Of a DNA stretch of 64,000 nt, positions 1 to 11,870 are shown in pieces. Origin of the DNA: Takakia lepidozioides (taxonomy: Eukaryota > Streptophyta > Takakiopsida > Takakiales > Takakiaceae); assembly GCA_030704615.1 (NCBI GenBank), contig CM060731.1, positions 68,736,756 to 68,800,755 on the forward strand, written 5' to 3'. The notes under the pieces are model-generated. The model did not search any database, was not told the DNA's origin, and worked only from the letters and a program-made list of their open reading frames with translations. The translations under genes were made by a program, and so were the position numbers. Each line of letters opens with the position of its first letter. The first letter of the stretch is position 1.

Positions 1-398
1 CAAGCAATGCAGACAAGAGGCCCTTTGGATTGCGAGTTGGTTGAAGCCTCCTTGGCTGAAAGAGAATTTTGCCGCCACCATGGGACAGGGTCAAGCACAG
101 TGTGGTGAGGACATTTTCTTCAGCATATTTAGGCTTGTTTGTCCTCTTATCAGATTCTCCCTGTTTCCCATCATGTATTTTGTAAGTCAGTTTGTGGGTG
201 GGATCCAAATGTTTCCGACATGATACTGCCAATGGTTTGCAGGCAAATACCCAAAAACTGAAGATACAGACGACAAGCTTTGGAAGGAATATTTATCAAA
301 ACCCAGTCAATTGTGGGACAATCGAGGCATAAAGGTGAATGCCTGTTATGTTAAGCAAAACCCGAAGGAGACAACCAGATGCATCGGAAAATGTTAGT
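1..398 (+). pseudogene. OSB-like (organellar ssDNA-binding) exon remnant
   Basis: Frame 1 is open from base 1 to about 104. A sequence with intron character then runs to a good acceptor (tttgcag) ending near 241. The next frame reads GKYPKTEDTDDKLWKEYLSK and continues with a PSQLWDNR motif before stopping at 396-398. The W-x-E/D-Y/F-x8-W-x-N/D-R pattern resembles the C-terminal PDF motif of plant OSB proteins, which bind single-stranded DNA in mitochondria or plastids. A canonical PDF motif continues with a PDFKHK-like segment; here the frame diverges after DNRGIKVN and soon terminates, so the copy looks truncated. A related exon lies at about 31350-31460. Family assignment rests on one short motif and is tentative; the SSB domain is not in the window. 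Confidence 0.4.
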
Positions 399-569
399 GC
401 AAATTTTCATCATTTCTCTCCCGAATACTCAAATTAAGTCTTCAGCATTGGAATAGTGTGTGTGTCAAGTAGGGACAGGGTTGAATTTTTGGGTTGTCAG
501 CTACAAGTGGTAAGAGGGAGGATCTATGCATTATTGTTGGAGAGGCAGGCAAAGCTGAAGGAGGCAGGG

Positions 570-3194
570 ATGGAGTGTGGTAGCAGATCCATCCCAGAGA
601 ACTGGATTTCATGCTCAAGAGTACGAATGAGCCCCTGTGGATTCACAGCTACAAGAAAATTGCAAGATGGTCAACTGGAAGCACCAGCAGCATGGTTGAT
701 TCAATCAGAAACCTCGACCTTGACTGCTGCTTCTGGAAGAGTGCCAAGTGAGGAGGTCCAAAAAATGTCTTCTGGCATTCGTGGGCATCTGAGGACACTA
801 TCTGAGGCAGGACAACTGAAAGAGGCTCTGCACATTTTGAAAGGAGGCAGTTCGGCAGACTCCGAGACATATGTATGTCTCTTGCATAAGTGCATGAAGA
901 TGAAAGGCCTAGCAGCAGGAAAGCAGGTGCACACGCACATTATCCAAAGTGGATTCAAGCCAAATGTGTTTCTACTCAACACTCTTGTCGACATGTATGT
1001 CAAGTGCGGGAGTATTGTGGATGCACACCGTGTGTTTGACAAAATGCCTGAACGAGATATGTTTTCGTGGACTATAATGATGGCAGGTTATACCAAGTAT
1101 GGTCGTGGTAGGAATGCCGTTGAGATCTATGAGCAAATGATACAACAAGGGGTGATACCTGACAAGGTCACGTTTATTTGTGTTCTCAAGGCGTGTGCGA
1201 GTCTGGCAGCCCTGGAAAAGGGGAAAGAGGTCCATGCAGACATCATGAAAGCTGGAATTGTACCAAATATCATTCTGGAGACCACCCTTGTGGACATGTA
1301 TTCCAAGTGTGGGAGTCTTGAAGATGCAAAGGAAGTGTTTGACAATATGGCTGAACGAAATGTGGTGTCATGGAGTGTGATGATTGTCGGATATGCCCAG
1401 CATGGGTGTGGGATGGAGGCTTTGGAGACCTATGAGCAAATGATGCGGGAAGGGGTGAAGCCAAACCAGGTGTCATTTGTGGGCGTTTGCAATGCTTGTG
1501 CCAGCCTGGCAGCCCTGGATAAGGGGAAGGAGGTCCATGGCGACATTGTGGAAGCTGGGATTGTGCCAAATATCATTCTGGACACTGCCCTCATCAATAT
1601 GTATGCTAAATGCGGGAGCCTTGAGGATGCAAAGAGAGTGTTTGACAAGATGGCTGAACGTGATGTGGTCTCCTGGAGTGCGATGATTGCAGGATATGCC
1701 CAGCATGGGTGTGGGTTGGAGGCTTTGGAGACCTATGTGCAAATGATGCAAGAGGGGGTGAAGCCCGACCATGTCACTTTCATTTGTGTTCTCAAGGCAT
1801 GTGCCAGCCTGGCAGCCCTGGGAAAGGGCAGAGAGGTCCATGCTGCCATCATGAAAGCTGGAATCGTGCCAACTATCATTCTGGACACTACTCTGGTGGA
1901 CATGTATGCCAAGTGTGGGAGCATCAAGGATGCAAAGGCAGTGTTCAACAGTATGGGTGAGAGAAATTTAGTCTCTTGGAATGTGATGATCGCAGGGTTC
2001 ACCCAGCATGGATGTGGGATGGAGGCATTGGAGACCTATAAGCAAATGATGCGGGAAGGGGTCAAGCCCAACCAGATCACGTTCGTCTGCGTTAGCAATG
2101 CCTGTGCCAGCCTTGCAGCCCTGGAAAAGGGCAAAGAGGTCCATGCTGACATCCTGAAAGCTGGAATTGTACCAAATATCATTCTGGACAATGCCCTTGT
2201 GGACATGTATGCCAAATGTGGGAGCATTGCTGATGCAAAGGAAGTGTTCGAGAGTATGGCTGAACGAAATGTAGTGTCATGGAGTGCAATGATCGCAGGA
2301 TATGCCCAGCATGGTTGTCGTAGAGAGGCCTTGCAACTGTTTGAAGGAATGCAAAAAGAAGGCTTGAAGCCGAACAGTATCACCTTTATATGTGTTCTTT
2401 CTGCTTGTAGCCACGTGGGCCTAGTAGATGAAGGCAGACACTACTTTGATTCCCTGAGTCAAGATCATGGACTCACTCCGGCAGTGGAGCACTTTGGTTG
2501 CATGGTGGACCTTCTTGGCCGAGCAGGGCAAGTGGATGAGGCAGAGGACTTCATTAACAAAATGCCAATCAAACCTGGTGCAGTGGTGTGGAAGGCGTTG
2601 CTTGGTGCCTGCAAAATTTATGGCAATGTGGAGGTGGCAGAACGTGCAGCAAAATATATTCTCCAGTGTGATCGACAGGATGCCGCAACTTATGTGTTGC
2701 TATCAAACATCTATGCTGCAGCTGGCAGGTGGGATGATACTGCAAAAGTGAGAAAAATGATGAAGGTCAGAGGTATCAGAAAGGAGCCAGGTTGCTGCTG
2801 CATTGAGGTCGGCAACGGGGTGCACACCTTTGTAGTGGATGACAAATCGCATCCACAAATTGAGGAAATCCATGCTGAGCTGAGAAAATTGTCTGGGCAG
2901 ATGAAGCAGGCGGGGTACATGCCTGACACACGCTTTGTATTGCATGATGTGAAGGAGGAGCTAAAGGAATTTTCTCTTGGCCACCACAGTGAGAAGCTGG
3001 CCATTGCTTTTGGGCTGATCAGCACGGCCCCTGGGACGCCTCTCCGTGTCATCAAGAACCTTAGGGTGTGTGGTGATTGCCACACAGCTACCAAGTTCAT
3101 TTCAAAGATTGTTGGCCGAGCAATTGTTGTGCGGGATGCAAACCGCTTTCACCACTTCGAAAATGGGTTTTGTTCCTGTGGGGAGTACTGGTGA
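570..3194 (+). CDS. PLS-class pentatricopeptide repeat protein with E and DYW domains
   Basis: A single uninterrupted frame encodes about 874 residues from ATG 570. The frame is open back to a TAG at 454-456, but no earlier ATG is in frame. After a non-repetitive N-terminus come PLS-type PPR repeats ([25 protein letters not shown] signatures), then E/E+ motifs (GCMVDLLGRAGQVDEAE, IYAAAGRWDD), a PG box (KEPGCCCIEV) and a complete DYW domain. The DYW domain has the deaminase-type HSE and CGDCH zinc ligands and ends in CSCGEYW, so the terminal triplet is EYW. DYW PPR proteins act in mitochondria or plastids as site-specific C-to-U RNA editing factors; the RNA target cannot be read here. Four consecutive about 101-codon (303 bp) PLS blocks are nearly identical, showing recent internal duplication. 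No intron is needed. Organelle targeting is assumed from the family and was not tested. Confidence 0.92.
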   Translation: MECGSRSIPENWISCSRVRMSPCGFTATRKLQDGQLEAPAAWLIQSETSTLTAASGRVPSEEVQKMSSGIRGHLRTLSEAGQLKEALHILKGGSSADSETYVCLLHKCMKMKGLAAGKQVHTHIIQSGFKPNVFLLNTLVDMYVKCGSIVDAHRVFDKMPERDMFSWTIMMAGYTKYGRGRNAVEIYEQMIQQGVIPDKVTFICVLKACASLAALEKGKEVHADIMKAGIVPNIILETTLVDMYSKCGSLEDAKEVFDNMAERNVVSWSVMIVGYAQHGCGMEALETYEQMMREGVKPNQVSFVGVCNACASLAALDKGKEVHGDIVEAGIVPNIILDTALINMYAKCGSLEDAKRVFDKMAERDVVSWSAMIAGYAQHGCGLEALETYVQMMQEGVKPDHVTFICVLKACASLAALGKGREVHAAIMKAGIVPTIILDTTLVDMYAKCGSIKDAKAVFNSMGERNLVSWNVMIAGFTQHGCGMEALETYKQMMREGVKPNQITFVCVSNACASLAALEKGKEVHADILKAGIVPNIILDNALVDMYAKCGSIADAKEVFESMAERNVVSWSAMIAGYAQHGCRREALQLFEGMQKEGLKPNSITFICVLSACSHVGLVDEGRHYFDSLSQDHGLTPAVEHFGCMVDLLGRAGQVDEAEDFINKMPIKPGAVVWKALLGACKIYGNVEVAERAAKYILQCDRQDAATYVLLSNIYAAAGRWDDTAKVRKMMKVRGIRKEPGCCCIEVGNGVHTFVVDDKSHPQIEEIHAELRKLSGQMKQAGYMPDTRFVLHDVKEELKEFSLGHHSEKLAIAFGLISTAPGTPLRVIKNLRVCGDCHTATKFISKIVGRAIVVRDANRFHHFENGFCSCGEYW

Positions 3195-3715
3195 AACACA
3201 GTTTTCTGTCGTAAGGTGCGAGTTTCTGGTTTCATTCATTACAACTCTGCAGCTGCTTTGTTCATTTGCCACTCCCTGGGAATGTTGCCTATAAGGTACT
3301 TTTGAGGGCATTTCTTCCTGGTATATCAACCTTCCAAGAGCCAATTATGGGGTCCACCCACCAGGAGATGGACACTCAGCTTCACATTGCAATATATTCC
3401 TTTGTAACCAATGGCAATATGGTTGCACGCATTAACTGTTGATCTACAGGGTGGTCTAGATCATGCTTGAAAACTAGATGTGGATGGCTGCTGTGGTAAC
3501 TCCTAATTTGTGCATAGGTGTGAGACATTACCATCATTGCCCCGCACAGTAGTCTCTTGAAAGGGAGAGAGGGAGAGAGAGCTTTACATTTCCTGCAACA
3601 TGAGGTGGTGGGCAAGTGTTCTGTGCAAGGGTGATCTTCGCATGTTCTCCACCATCAGAAAGAAAGGTATGTGTGGATTGTTTGATTAGCTTTTTTGACT
3701 TCTTGTTTCGCACTC
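3195..3715. other. 3' flank of the PPR gene, no gene seen
   Basis: There is no convincing coding frame. The stretch probably holds the 3' untranslated region and polyadenylation region of the PPR gene. A short purine-rich run (gagagagggagagagag) occurs near 3561-3580. Confidence 0.5.
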
Positions 3716-4280
3716 AGCAGCTGTCTTTCTTTGCTTGGACGCTCATACAAAATTATACCTTATATTCATGTGTGCAGCTGCACATAGGTAGTTTCCTGGC
3801 CCCGCAGAAGGTGCCCGGACAGCCTTTGAAGATGCACATCAGCTTTCCATGCTTCTCCATGAAGCTCTTTCCAGCCCCAACCCTGAAGCTGCTTTGATTG
3901 ACGCCCTGAAAAGGTTAACCATATCAATCTGAAGCATTAAAAAGTTGTCGACTCTGTCCTTCATGTCGCACGAAAGCCTCCGAGGATATATGTACAAAGA
4001 AACTGAAGTCGTAGCTTGCTTGCATCAAAAGTAGTGGGATAAGAGGAAGTGAAGACCTCAAATATCATTTTGTCCGGAACAGTTGGAATGGTCTTTCACA
4101 ATTCGATTTGTCTACAAGGATCCAATCTTATGTGGCCAAAATTTATCCCAGAGTGGGTGCAGAATTTGTAGCGCAAGAGGGCCCAAGAATTCAGTAGGTG
4201 GACCAGAAAGTACCCAGCCGATATAACGGGAGATCCAGAGTCTACCTACTGGAAGCCAATGTCATCTTTTGTAGCTTGAA
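3716..4280 (+). repeat. Dispersed repeat R, copy 1
   Basis: This stretch matches, in inverted orientation, parts of 5330-5760 and, in direct orientation, parts of 63330-63790. Shared landmarks are the segment around 'gctcatacaaaattatacc' (3738) and the segment running from 'ggccaaaatttatccca' (about 4134) to 'ggaccagaaagtaccca' (4202). Copies differ by indels. In the other two copies the core reads as an open frame (HASETMQWP..., GPKNLVSGPESTQQPS), while here it has stops. It could be an old coding exon of unknown function or a non-coding repeat. Confidence 0.6.
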
Positions 4281-5104
4281 ATTTTGTTCTCAACCAAACA
4301 CGCACTTCTGGATGTGGGTTTGAAGAACAGTGAATTGAGTGTAGCGACTGCCCTTGTGGGTGACGGCTTGACCAAGAGGAGGTATTTGTAGCCATTCAAG
4401 ATTTAGTTACACTAAGTTCAACTGACCCCAAGATTTCCATTGTATTCATGTAGGTGTCACCCCTAATTTCAAATCATGCTGGAATGGGTGTCAATGGCCC
4501 ACCCGCCATCCAAATGTTGTACAGCATGGCCCTGGTGATGGCTCTGAGGGATAGTGCATTTATGTTGTCGAGGTCAAGCAACTATTTGTATATGGATTTC
4601 GACTTGAGAAAATATAATTTGAAGTAACAATGTTATCACTCTCCTTAAATTGTTCGTCTACCTCGTCCAGGTCATTGGTCTAGCGAGCACCAAGGCATCA
4701 TATGTGTGAATCTCCTACCTTCTTAGTATTCAGACCTGATGTAAGGGACGGGATGTTGAGCACTCACCAATTACTATAGAGTACTAGATAGAGTTCAACA
4801 GGACAAGTATTATGGGACTTAGCATGCCCCAACTGCAGGAGTGGTGAGGATAGCCTTTGCAACTGGCAACATCAGGTTGGTTGCCTTTCCAGGAGAAAAT
4901 CCTTTCCCTCCCTCTCGAGGTCTCTGGAGTTCATTCATGAGCGTAGTCAGGTTTAAATCCAGTATCTCCACCATAAAAGGGTACTCGATACTTCCTCCTG
5001 CCACCAAGAGTGGCTCCCATGCACCAATACCTCCACAATCCAACTATGTGCCATATCTCCCCAGGATGTTTGCTTCCTTCATCAGTTTTGCATCAAATGC
5101 AAGC
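4281..5104. other. No recognised gene
   Basis: AT-rich stretch without a recognisable product. Open frames exist on both strands at about 4819-5240 (for example a 74-codon minus frame at 4819-5043), but they overlap each other and match no family I recognise. The part right of about 5105 is conserved in the inverted copy at the right end of the window. Confidence 0.4.
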
Positions 5105-6463
5105 AGAGCTGGGCAACAGAATGAATGGTGTTTAACTGTAGAAGACTTGGATTTCTACCTAGGATACACTATACTACAAGCACAGCCCGAGTCTTCAAAA
5201 ATCAAAAGATTTCAGCTGAGCACACTGATTCTGCAATAAAAGCCACAAGAAAATTTACTCCTGCACAGCATTGATGATTGCATGCGTCGCAGATTGGTTT
5301 GCAACATTTCATAAAGAGGGAAGCTACGACAGATCATGGCTTCCGGTGGGGGACTCTGGACTCCATATCTCCCGTGATGGCTGCTGGGTACTTTCTGGTC
5401 CACTTACTAAATTCTTGGGCCCTCTTCCGCTAGACAAGTTCTGCACCGACTCCGGGGTAAATAATGGCCATTGCATAGTTTCGGATGCATGAGATTGGAC
5501 CGCTGACAAGAAGAAGGTAACCTGAAAACCTCTCTAGAATGTACTGAATCTGAATGTCCAGGCACCAGTTCTTGACGAATTTCTATCCCTCTAATACTAC
5601 CACATTTCAATGCAATCAAGAGCTCTAGGGACTTTGATTCTAAGTATTACAGAAGCTGCCGTTGGAGATTTCTTGCGACATGAAGGCCAGAAAGAACCTT
5701 AAGAGGTATAATTCTGTATCAGTGTCCATGCAAAAGGAAAATTATGGTATGCAGAAAAAAAGACAGATGTTGAGTGCGCAACGAAAAGTTCAGGAGCTAC
5801 ATGATCAAGTAGTTTGTGAATGGAAGGAAAGAAAGAAACTAGCCAATCTAGCCTTCCCTTCCAGACACTACAGAACGATAATCTGGAAAAGAACTGCATT
5901 CTGGCTGAGAAGAGATGAATGATGAGACACATTAGCTGCGAACTACAGAGTGATTAATATCATCTGGCGCTAGACAATCTCAGTATCCTCCCACATGAAA
6001 AATGATGAACAATGCAAGGCGAACAAATGGAGTTGCTCGGGAAAAAGATGACAACGAGGAAAGCAAACTGATAGTCAACGTGTTCAAGGTTTCGGCATGA
6101 GTACAAATGTTTGAAGCCTTTGTTATTTTTTTCATCGGTGGAGTGGGCGTCTGCTTCGTAGAACACTTTCCCTTCCAATAGAGCTCTACAACATTCGAAT
6201 CGACTATGGATCAAATTGGACACATGCGCGGACACAGCTGAACGCCAACTGCCCACACACGGATAGGGACAAGTGGCCTACACCTCCAAATCAGAAGTTT
6301 TGTTATATACAATGACATACCATGCTACATGGATGTGAGCATCTAGCCAACAAGCAATTGCTACACTTTTAACTATAACATTAGCTTGTTTTGCTTGAAC
6401 ACCACTCACATCGATGCTGATAGATGGTGCACCCCACGAGGGCCATAATATCAATATGGTCAA

Positions 6464-7433
6464 CTAGACCTGTTTATGAGCCACTTTGTAATCTCTCTTG
6501 TCCTTCTTGACTTCCTTGAGAAGGCGAAGATTCCACACCCTGTTGAAATTGATATTTGCACATCCCAGCAGATTGTTATCCTGATCGAAAATCTGTAGTT
6601 TGATCTTGTAAAAGCCCTGCACAAGAGTAACCATTCAGCTGTAACAAAATATTGTACTGATGATTGTGGTAGCTATGAACCTTAGTACAGATCTCCATCC
6701 CTAAATGACAAGGCCACCAACTCTTACAAGAAGGGGTGAAGTTTTAAAGATAGCCATCAGAAAATCTTAAGAGTGCTTGTCTGTTATTTACCGGGGGTGT
6801 GTACACTGGCAAAACCTCTGTATTGTTCAGCTGGAATTCTCCGGGAGAAATTGGGCACCTGGACTTGGAACAAAGGTCATCCCGCTCAGTGTGCACCTTA
6901 AATCCATAATAAGTGACGGTCACAACAACTGTTCCCCCACTGATTTCCTGATCTGCCCATCCAACAACACCCTAACACACATTGGGAAGTTGGGTCGGGG
7001 TGCAGGGTTGTACTTGAGATTCATGTATATGAGGATCCTTCACTTTATATATACTTCATTATAGTACAAAAACTGCTTGAAGAATGAATCCAGTTCAAAC
7101 AAATGCCAAACAAAACAGAGAAACAAAGCTCCCTGACACATTGTAACTGTGGTCCCCCTCTCCCCAATAGCAGTTAACATTTGATGCACAAGACCACTTG
7201 AGACCCGATAAATCCCTGTCATACAGCTCTGTGATATGTACATATACACTCAATGATCTGCATGAGAAGCACCAATGAATGAGAAAGAAAAGCAGAAAGT
7301 GATCTTACGGGCAATGGTGGGAATAGTGAAAGACGCCTCGCCTCCACTCACCACAGGGGCAGGCTGGATTGTCACATCCTTCACAGTGACTGCGTATTTG
7401 GAAATTTTATCTACACTGACCACACACATCTTC
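6464..7433 (-). pseudogene. ML-domain lipid-recognition gene, left-arm copy lacking exon 1
   Basis: Three exons are recognisable on the minus strand: 7433-7309 (VTVKDVTIQPAPVVSGGEAS), 6952-6792 and 6616-6464. They match exons 2-4 of the right-arm ML gene at 55271-57535, with the same exon lengths for exons 2 and 3 (125 and 161 nt) and the same splice phases. Exon 4 carries a 2-nt length difference near its end, so the C-terminus changes to ...DYKVAHKQV before a TAG. The signal-peptide exon and promoter found in the right arm are missing: the sequence passes directly from the ML upstream intron (about 7850) to the SDR upstream region. Without a secretion signal and promoter this copy is most likely a pseudogene. 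Confidence 0.75.
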
Positions 7434-8183
7434 CTCACACTGAAGGTCATTGCTTCCTTCAGGATATTACACTAGTAAAAGAACACAACAATAGTACATT
7501 CCCATGATGGATATGCTACCAAAAATTTCCTACTCGTTTCACCCCAAATTCAGGGATCACTCCAAATGAAAACACCGTAAGGTTCAGTGTATTAAGCCCA
7601 AGCAGTGAAGAAATATATCTCATCTCAATCTAGCAGGTACACATATACTAAAAGGCAAAACTATCATCTCTTTCTCTGTATCAAGAAATTTCCCTCAGCC
7701 GTGCAAGCAGACATCAATACCAGAAGCAAGTGAAATACGGCTCAACCTTTGTACGAAATCAACTGTAACATCCATGAATAGGATTTCAAATAAGGTGTAT
7801 GAAGTTTGACCCCTCAAGTTGACCTGGCTTACTCATTTGTATAGGTAGGTAAAGATTCGATGGTGTTGTTCGAGGAAGGGAGAGACGAAGCTGCGGGTGT
7901 AGCTTCCAATTGCTCACGTGGGCCTTGGCTTTAAGGCTTATTTTTTAGGATCCTTCAGTGTTGTTGTATCGCTCCTTCACTCTCTCTCTCACTTCACTTC
8001 ATTTCATTTCTCTCACTCGCTCATCTTGCGTGAAGCCCTAATGCCGTGTGTTGATCTCAACTCAAAGCTGTTAACCAAGAGTAGCTCTCCAAGAAGTGCG
8101 GATTCTAGTTGCAGGGAGATTCGACACTAGTAAAATTGTTTGCAGGGTCGCTTGCAGAGGGTTTTGTGAAGGAATTGGTAACA

Positions 8184-11110
8184 ATGGGGGGAGGACCTGG
8201 AGCAACCGGGAGGCGAGATGAAGTAGTGCTCATCACAGGCTGCTCGGATGGCGGTATAGGCGCTAGTCTTGCCTTGGCATTTAGTGACGCGGGCTACAAT
8301 GTTGTGGCGACATCCAGGTCGTTGGATACCATGAAACAGCTGCAGGAAAATCTTCATATTGCAACCTTGGCTATTGATATCACTGTCGAAGCTAACATTC
8401 GCGAAGCGGTGGAGACCGTCATGGCAAAGTATGGCCGCATTGATATTTTGGTCAACAACGCTGGCGTTCCTGCCGTAGCTCCCGTTGCCGAGGCCCCTTT
8501 CTCCCTGGTGGAAAGGACCTTCCGAACCAATCTATTTGGTATAAATGTTATTTCATGGCGTGACTGAGAGGTTCGCAATTTTCGTGTAGAATCTGGGGTA
8601 ATGTTGCAATAAGAGTATTTGGACAGGAGCTTTCACATCCTCACCCTATTATGGGCGCTTAATTTGCGACCGGTACATCAACCAGATTGTCAGAAAGCGC
8701 CTGCACAATCTAAATCAGAGTGATGAGAACAGTACTCAGACGTCAACAGCGGCTGACTGACGTTTGAGGTTCGATGTACTTCCTTGGTACAAGTGTAGCA
8801 AACGTTTGAACACTGCTTTTGAGTGCAATTCCACCCTGCTTTCGTTCGAAATTGGGGGCGATGGACTAAACTATGCTGGAAGTTGGCTATCTCGGAATAT
8901 TGAAGATATGGAGAGTATTCCCACATCTTGCCCATAAAACCGCCACTCATGTCATTCACTGAGTACTCAACAAGGCGAAGCTTTGTCCTTAATTGATCGC
9001 CCAAAGCAGAGCTGGATTTCGAAGAATAGAAAGGGGGCACTCAGCCTAGCATACCATCGAAATACTAATTAAACATAGACTGACAGATTGAAATGTATTG
9101 GCATTGCTTGTCATGAGTTTGCATTTTTTTCTATGTCCTGGTTTTGACTTCTTTGAAGCCCTCGGATGAAACCTTCGAAATGATGGATTTCGCAGGTCCA
9201 CTTTTGTTAATTCAAGCAGTTGTGCCACACATGGCTGCTCAAGGGAAGGGTGTAATTGCCAATGTGGGCAGCATTGGCGCATACACTGTTGGTCCTTGGG
9301 TTGGCATCTACTCCAGCTCAAAAGCAGCTTTCCATTCCTTGAGTGATGCACTTCGGTAAGTATTTCAAATGTCATGAGAAGAAAGAGTAATAGTCCGAAA
9401 TTACTCCCATTCCAACAACAGCATGTTGTCTAACACCAGATCCGTCCTTCCCCTCCTTCCACAGTCCACTGGGGAGAGAGAGAGAAGAGAAGAGAAATGA
9501 AATGAAATGAAATGGTGCTTTATAACGTCCGCGGAAAGCTCATAGAGCTTATGGGACAAAATGGAAGAAAACATGAGAGAGGAACAAATCCAGAAACCAC
9601 AATTAATGTTCTAGCGATTGTCTAAGAGTGAAGGCCTCGTGCAGGTAGGCTGCCAAGCATTTTTGATCCTCATAGTGGAAGACATCAGTGAGAGTTTGGG
9701 TTCCACTGAATAAACAGTGGAATCTCCCACGGATCTCGTAGTATAGAGGGCAGTAGAAGAAGAAGTGTTCTTCAGTTTCAATTTCCTTGCTGCGCCCTAT
9801 GCAAGCTGGACATAGGCGGTCCTCCCGTTGCAGGTTTTCCCATCTGCCAGTCTCTATCCGTAGGTTGTGGGAACCCACCCTGAACCGCCCCAATGCCCTC
9901 AGGAGGGAAGGAGATAAGGATGCTGAAAGGAGAAGACAAAGAAAAAGAAATGAATAAAAAAAAGGTTCATGACGTCCACAGAGGGCCACAAGGGATGGGA
10001 CAGGGAGAGAGCATTTTTAGATGCAGGATTAATGGCATGAAAGGGAGCATGAAGGTATCTAAAAATCAGTGAAACAGAAAGAGGTGCTCAGCAATTAATA
10101 CGCATGGGAGCAGAGTGATATTTAGAGCCCTGGATGATTACAAGTTGTCACATTAGTTTGTGTTGGGAAAGGTTCTTTGGCTTTCAAGTTGTCTCCAGGA
10201 TTTTGAGAGACTGTTGCAGCTGTTTCCTGATTCTTGTCGAAGTTGCAAGACACATACAATTTTGATTCTTGCCTGCACACACCCAGCATGCTGATTATTC
10301 CAGCGGCCGGCTGTACAGTGTCATCCTTTTGATATATAGTGTGTCTAGGTCACTCTATATTAAGCAGTCAAGAGCATCCAATTATGTCTACTAACCCAAG
10401 GACTTATGTCCTTGGCTATGTCTTGCATAATTATGCAACCTCTATCACGTATCTAGCTTTCAAATTCAAAACGGTAGAATGCTTGAGAGAGCTCCATGGA
10501 ATTGATCTAGGCACTGAGGTCAGTTTTCTGGCTTTTAGAATCTCAAATGGTTTGTAAAGGTTGTCCCAAGACTTCTTGCTTTTCTCCAGTCCTGTGTCGC
10601 ACCAATTATCAGACGTGTAGCATGTGTGATTTCCTTCCTCTCCATGCCATTTTTTATTTCAAATAACTCTTATGTCAGGTTAAGGGACACAGGGCGGGTG
10701 GTGACTTTGCTGATGTGGGATCAACTTGATCATCTAAAAACTTGATTGACACTATCTTGCCAGGCAGGAGCTGAAGCCGTTTGGAATCGATGTCATCGTG
10801 ATTGCCCCTGGGGCCATTGTTTCTGGTATGGGTACAAAGTCCCATACAACAGATTTGGCCCTCAAATTGTACAAGCCTTACGAAGGGACATTGATCCAGC
10901 GGGCAGGTGCATCTCAGAGTTGAAAGTCTACACCCACTGATGAATTTGAAGGCAGTTGCAGCTATAACCTCAAGTCAGGTCCCATCTTACTTCACATATG
11001 GCTACTTCTCTCGCACATACTGGTGGCTACACTATGCACCGTCTTGGGTGCAAGACTGGTGGTTCTCTTCATCGATACCCTCAGTAAAGATTGAGAAAAA
11101 GAATGATTAG
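8184..11110 (+). pseudogene. Short-chain dehydrogenase/reductase, left-arm copy A, broken in the last exon
   Basis: Exons 8184-8538, 9196-9355 and 10764-11110 match the intact minus-strand gene at 52270-54601 exon for exon, with identical lengths for exons 1 (355 nt) and 2 (160 nt). Exons 1 and 2 are open and keep TGCSDGGIG, NNAG and YSSSK. Exon 3 lacks an 18-nt in-frame segment present in the intact copy. It then has a TGA at 10921-10923, where the intact gene encodes proline, and a 5-nt deletion near 10947 that shifts the frame. The remaining sequence still reads as the conserved tail ending IPSVKIEKKND in another frame. Intron 2 is enlarged by a LINE-like insertion. A product would lack roughly the last 75 residues. 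Confidence 0.85.
9603..9989 (-). mobile_element. LINE-type reverse transcriptase C-terminal (zf-RVT-like) fragment
   Basis: A 128-codon minus-strand frame contains RFRVGSHNLRIETGRW, CPAC and EEHFFFYCPLY. This is the spacing expected for the zinc-binding region that follows the reverse transcriptase of many non-LTR retrotransposons (C-x2-C...H-x5-C). The fragment lies in intron 2 of SDR copy A and is absent from the equivalent introns of the copies at 12962-13990 and 52270-54601. It is therefore a later insertion, at roughly 9500-9930. No reverse transcriptase core, endonuclease or poly-A tail was found; it is a 5'-truncated or rearranged relic. Confidence 0.55.
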
Positions 11111-11870
11111 TGTTGCTGATACTGGTCCTAAGACGATCCTATCCAGCTTTGTCCCATCAGTGGCCTGTGACTCCAAGGTGAAAGTGCGAAGATCTACACC
11201 AACAATTACTGGAACCCACATGAAAGCAGATGTACGCATCAATCTGTTACTGGACTGGTTTGTCCATGATTGGGTAGGCCTGTACTATCTCAAAAATGTG
11301 GAAAAATGTCGAGCGTCCATGAACATTGAGTGGACTTCTGGCTGAAAGGAGACAGACGATGAAGGGAATATGGAAAAGGGGCCTGCAAGGTCCAGTGCCA
11401 TTAGAATTAGTTGATGTAGATACAACTTCTGCTCTTTCGTGCTGTCAAGAACCAGAAGTGTGGGTATCTTTCCTGTATAAATCGTGTGAACAGGGTGTTG
11501 GATTTGGAATGAGATCAGCTGTGTTTGAGTTCGTGTTATAAAATTGAGAACTGGCTGGATTGAACTAGTGCTACCATTGAGAGCAGAGACGAGTGACCTG
11601 ATAAGTGGTATCTCTCCCGATGATCATTGGTAGGGTTTAGAAGCCCCTCTCATGGCTTGACAAGTTACTTAAACATCAGTAATTTTTTTAACCTCTGAGG
11701 TCGTATTTTACCTCGATAGAACGTTCTTTATATAGGGTAGATTTCTTTAGTTGAGCACTAGCTTTGATAATGTCTTTTTGAAGGCCTTAAATCATCATGT
11801 GGGCCCCTGATGATGCACATACACATGCACCCAACATGGGTATATGTAGTCTTTATTCTTGGTTGAACTT

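Larger units (their letters stand above)
5105..11870 (+). repeat. Left arm of a very large inverted duplication
   Basis: Aligned by eye with the reverse complement of 51400-58242 plus 63323-64000. Anchors: 5108 'gctgggcaacagaatgaatg' with the last bases of the window; 6110-6290 with 57729-57860; ML exons 2-4 with 56598-57535; SDR exons with 52270-54601; and 11740-11850 with 51440-51590. The arm lacks the counterpart of about 54905-56140, which holds the ML promoter and first exon. It has gained a LINE-like fragment at about 9500-9930 and has accumulated coding lesions. The similarity runs off the right edge of the window, so the full length of the arm is unknown. Confidence 0.85.

Noticed and set aside
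456-569. Extending the PPR protein upstream of ATG 570
   Set aside because: The upstream start would be a GTG overlapping a TAG, and no in-frame ATG precedes 570; a plant start there is unlikely without an unseen exon.
649-3100. Minus-strand open frames opposite the PPR gene
   Set aside because: They are shadows of the repetitive PPR coding sequence and repeat with its 303-bp period.
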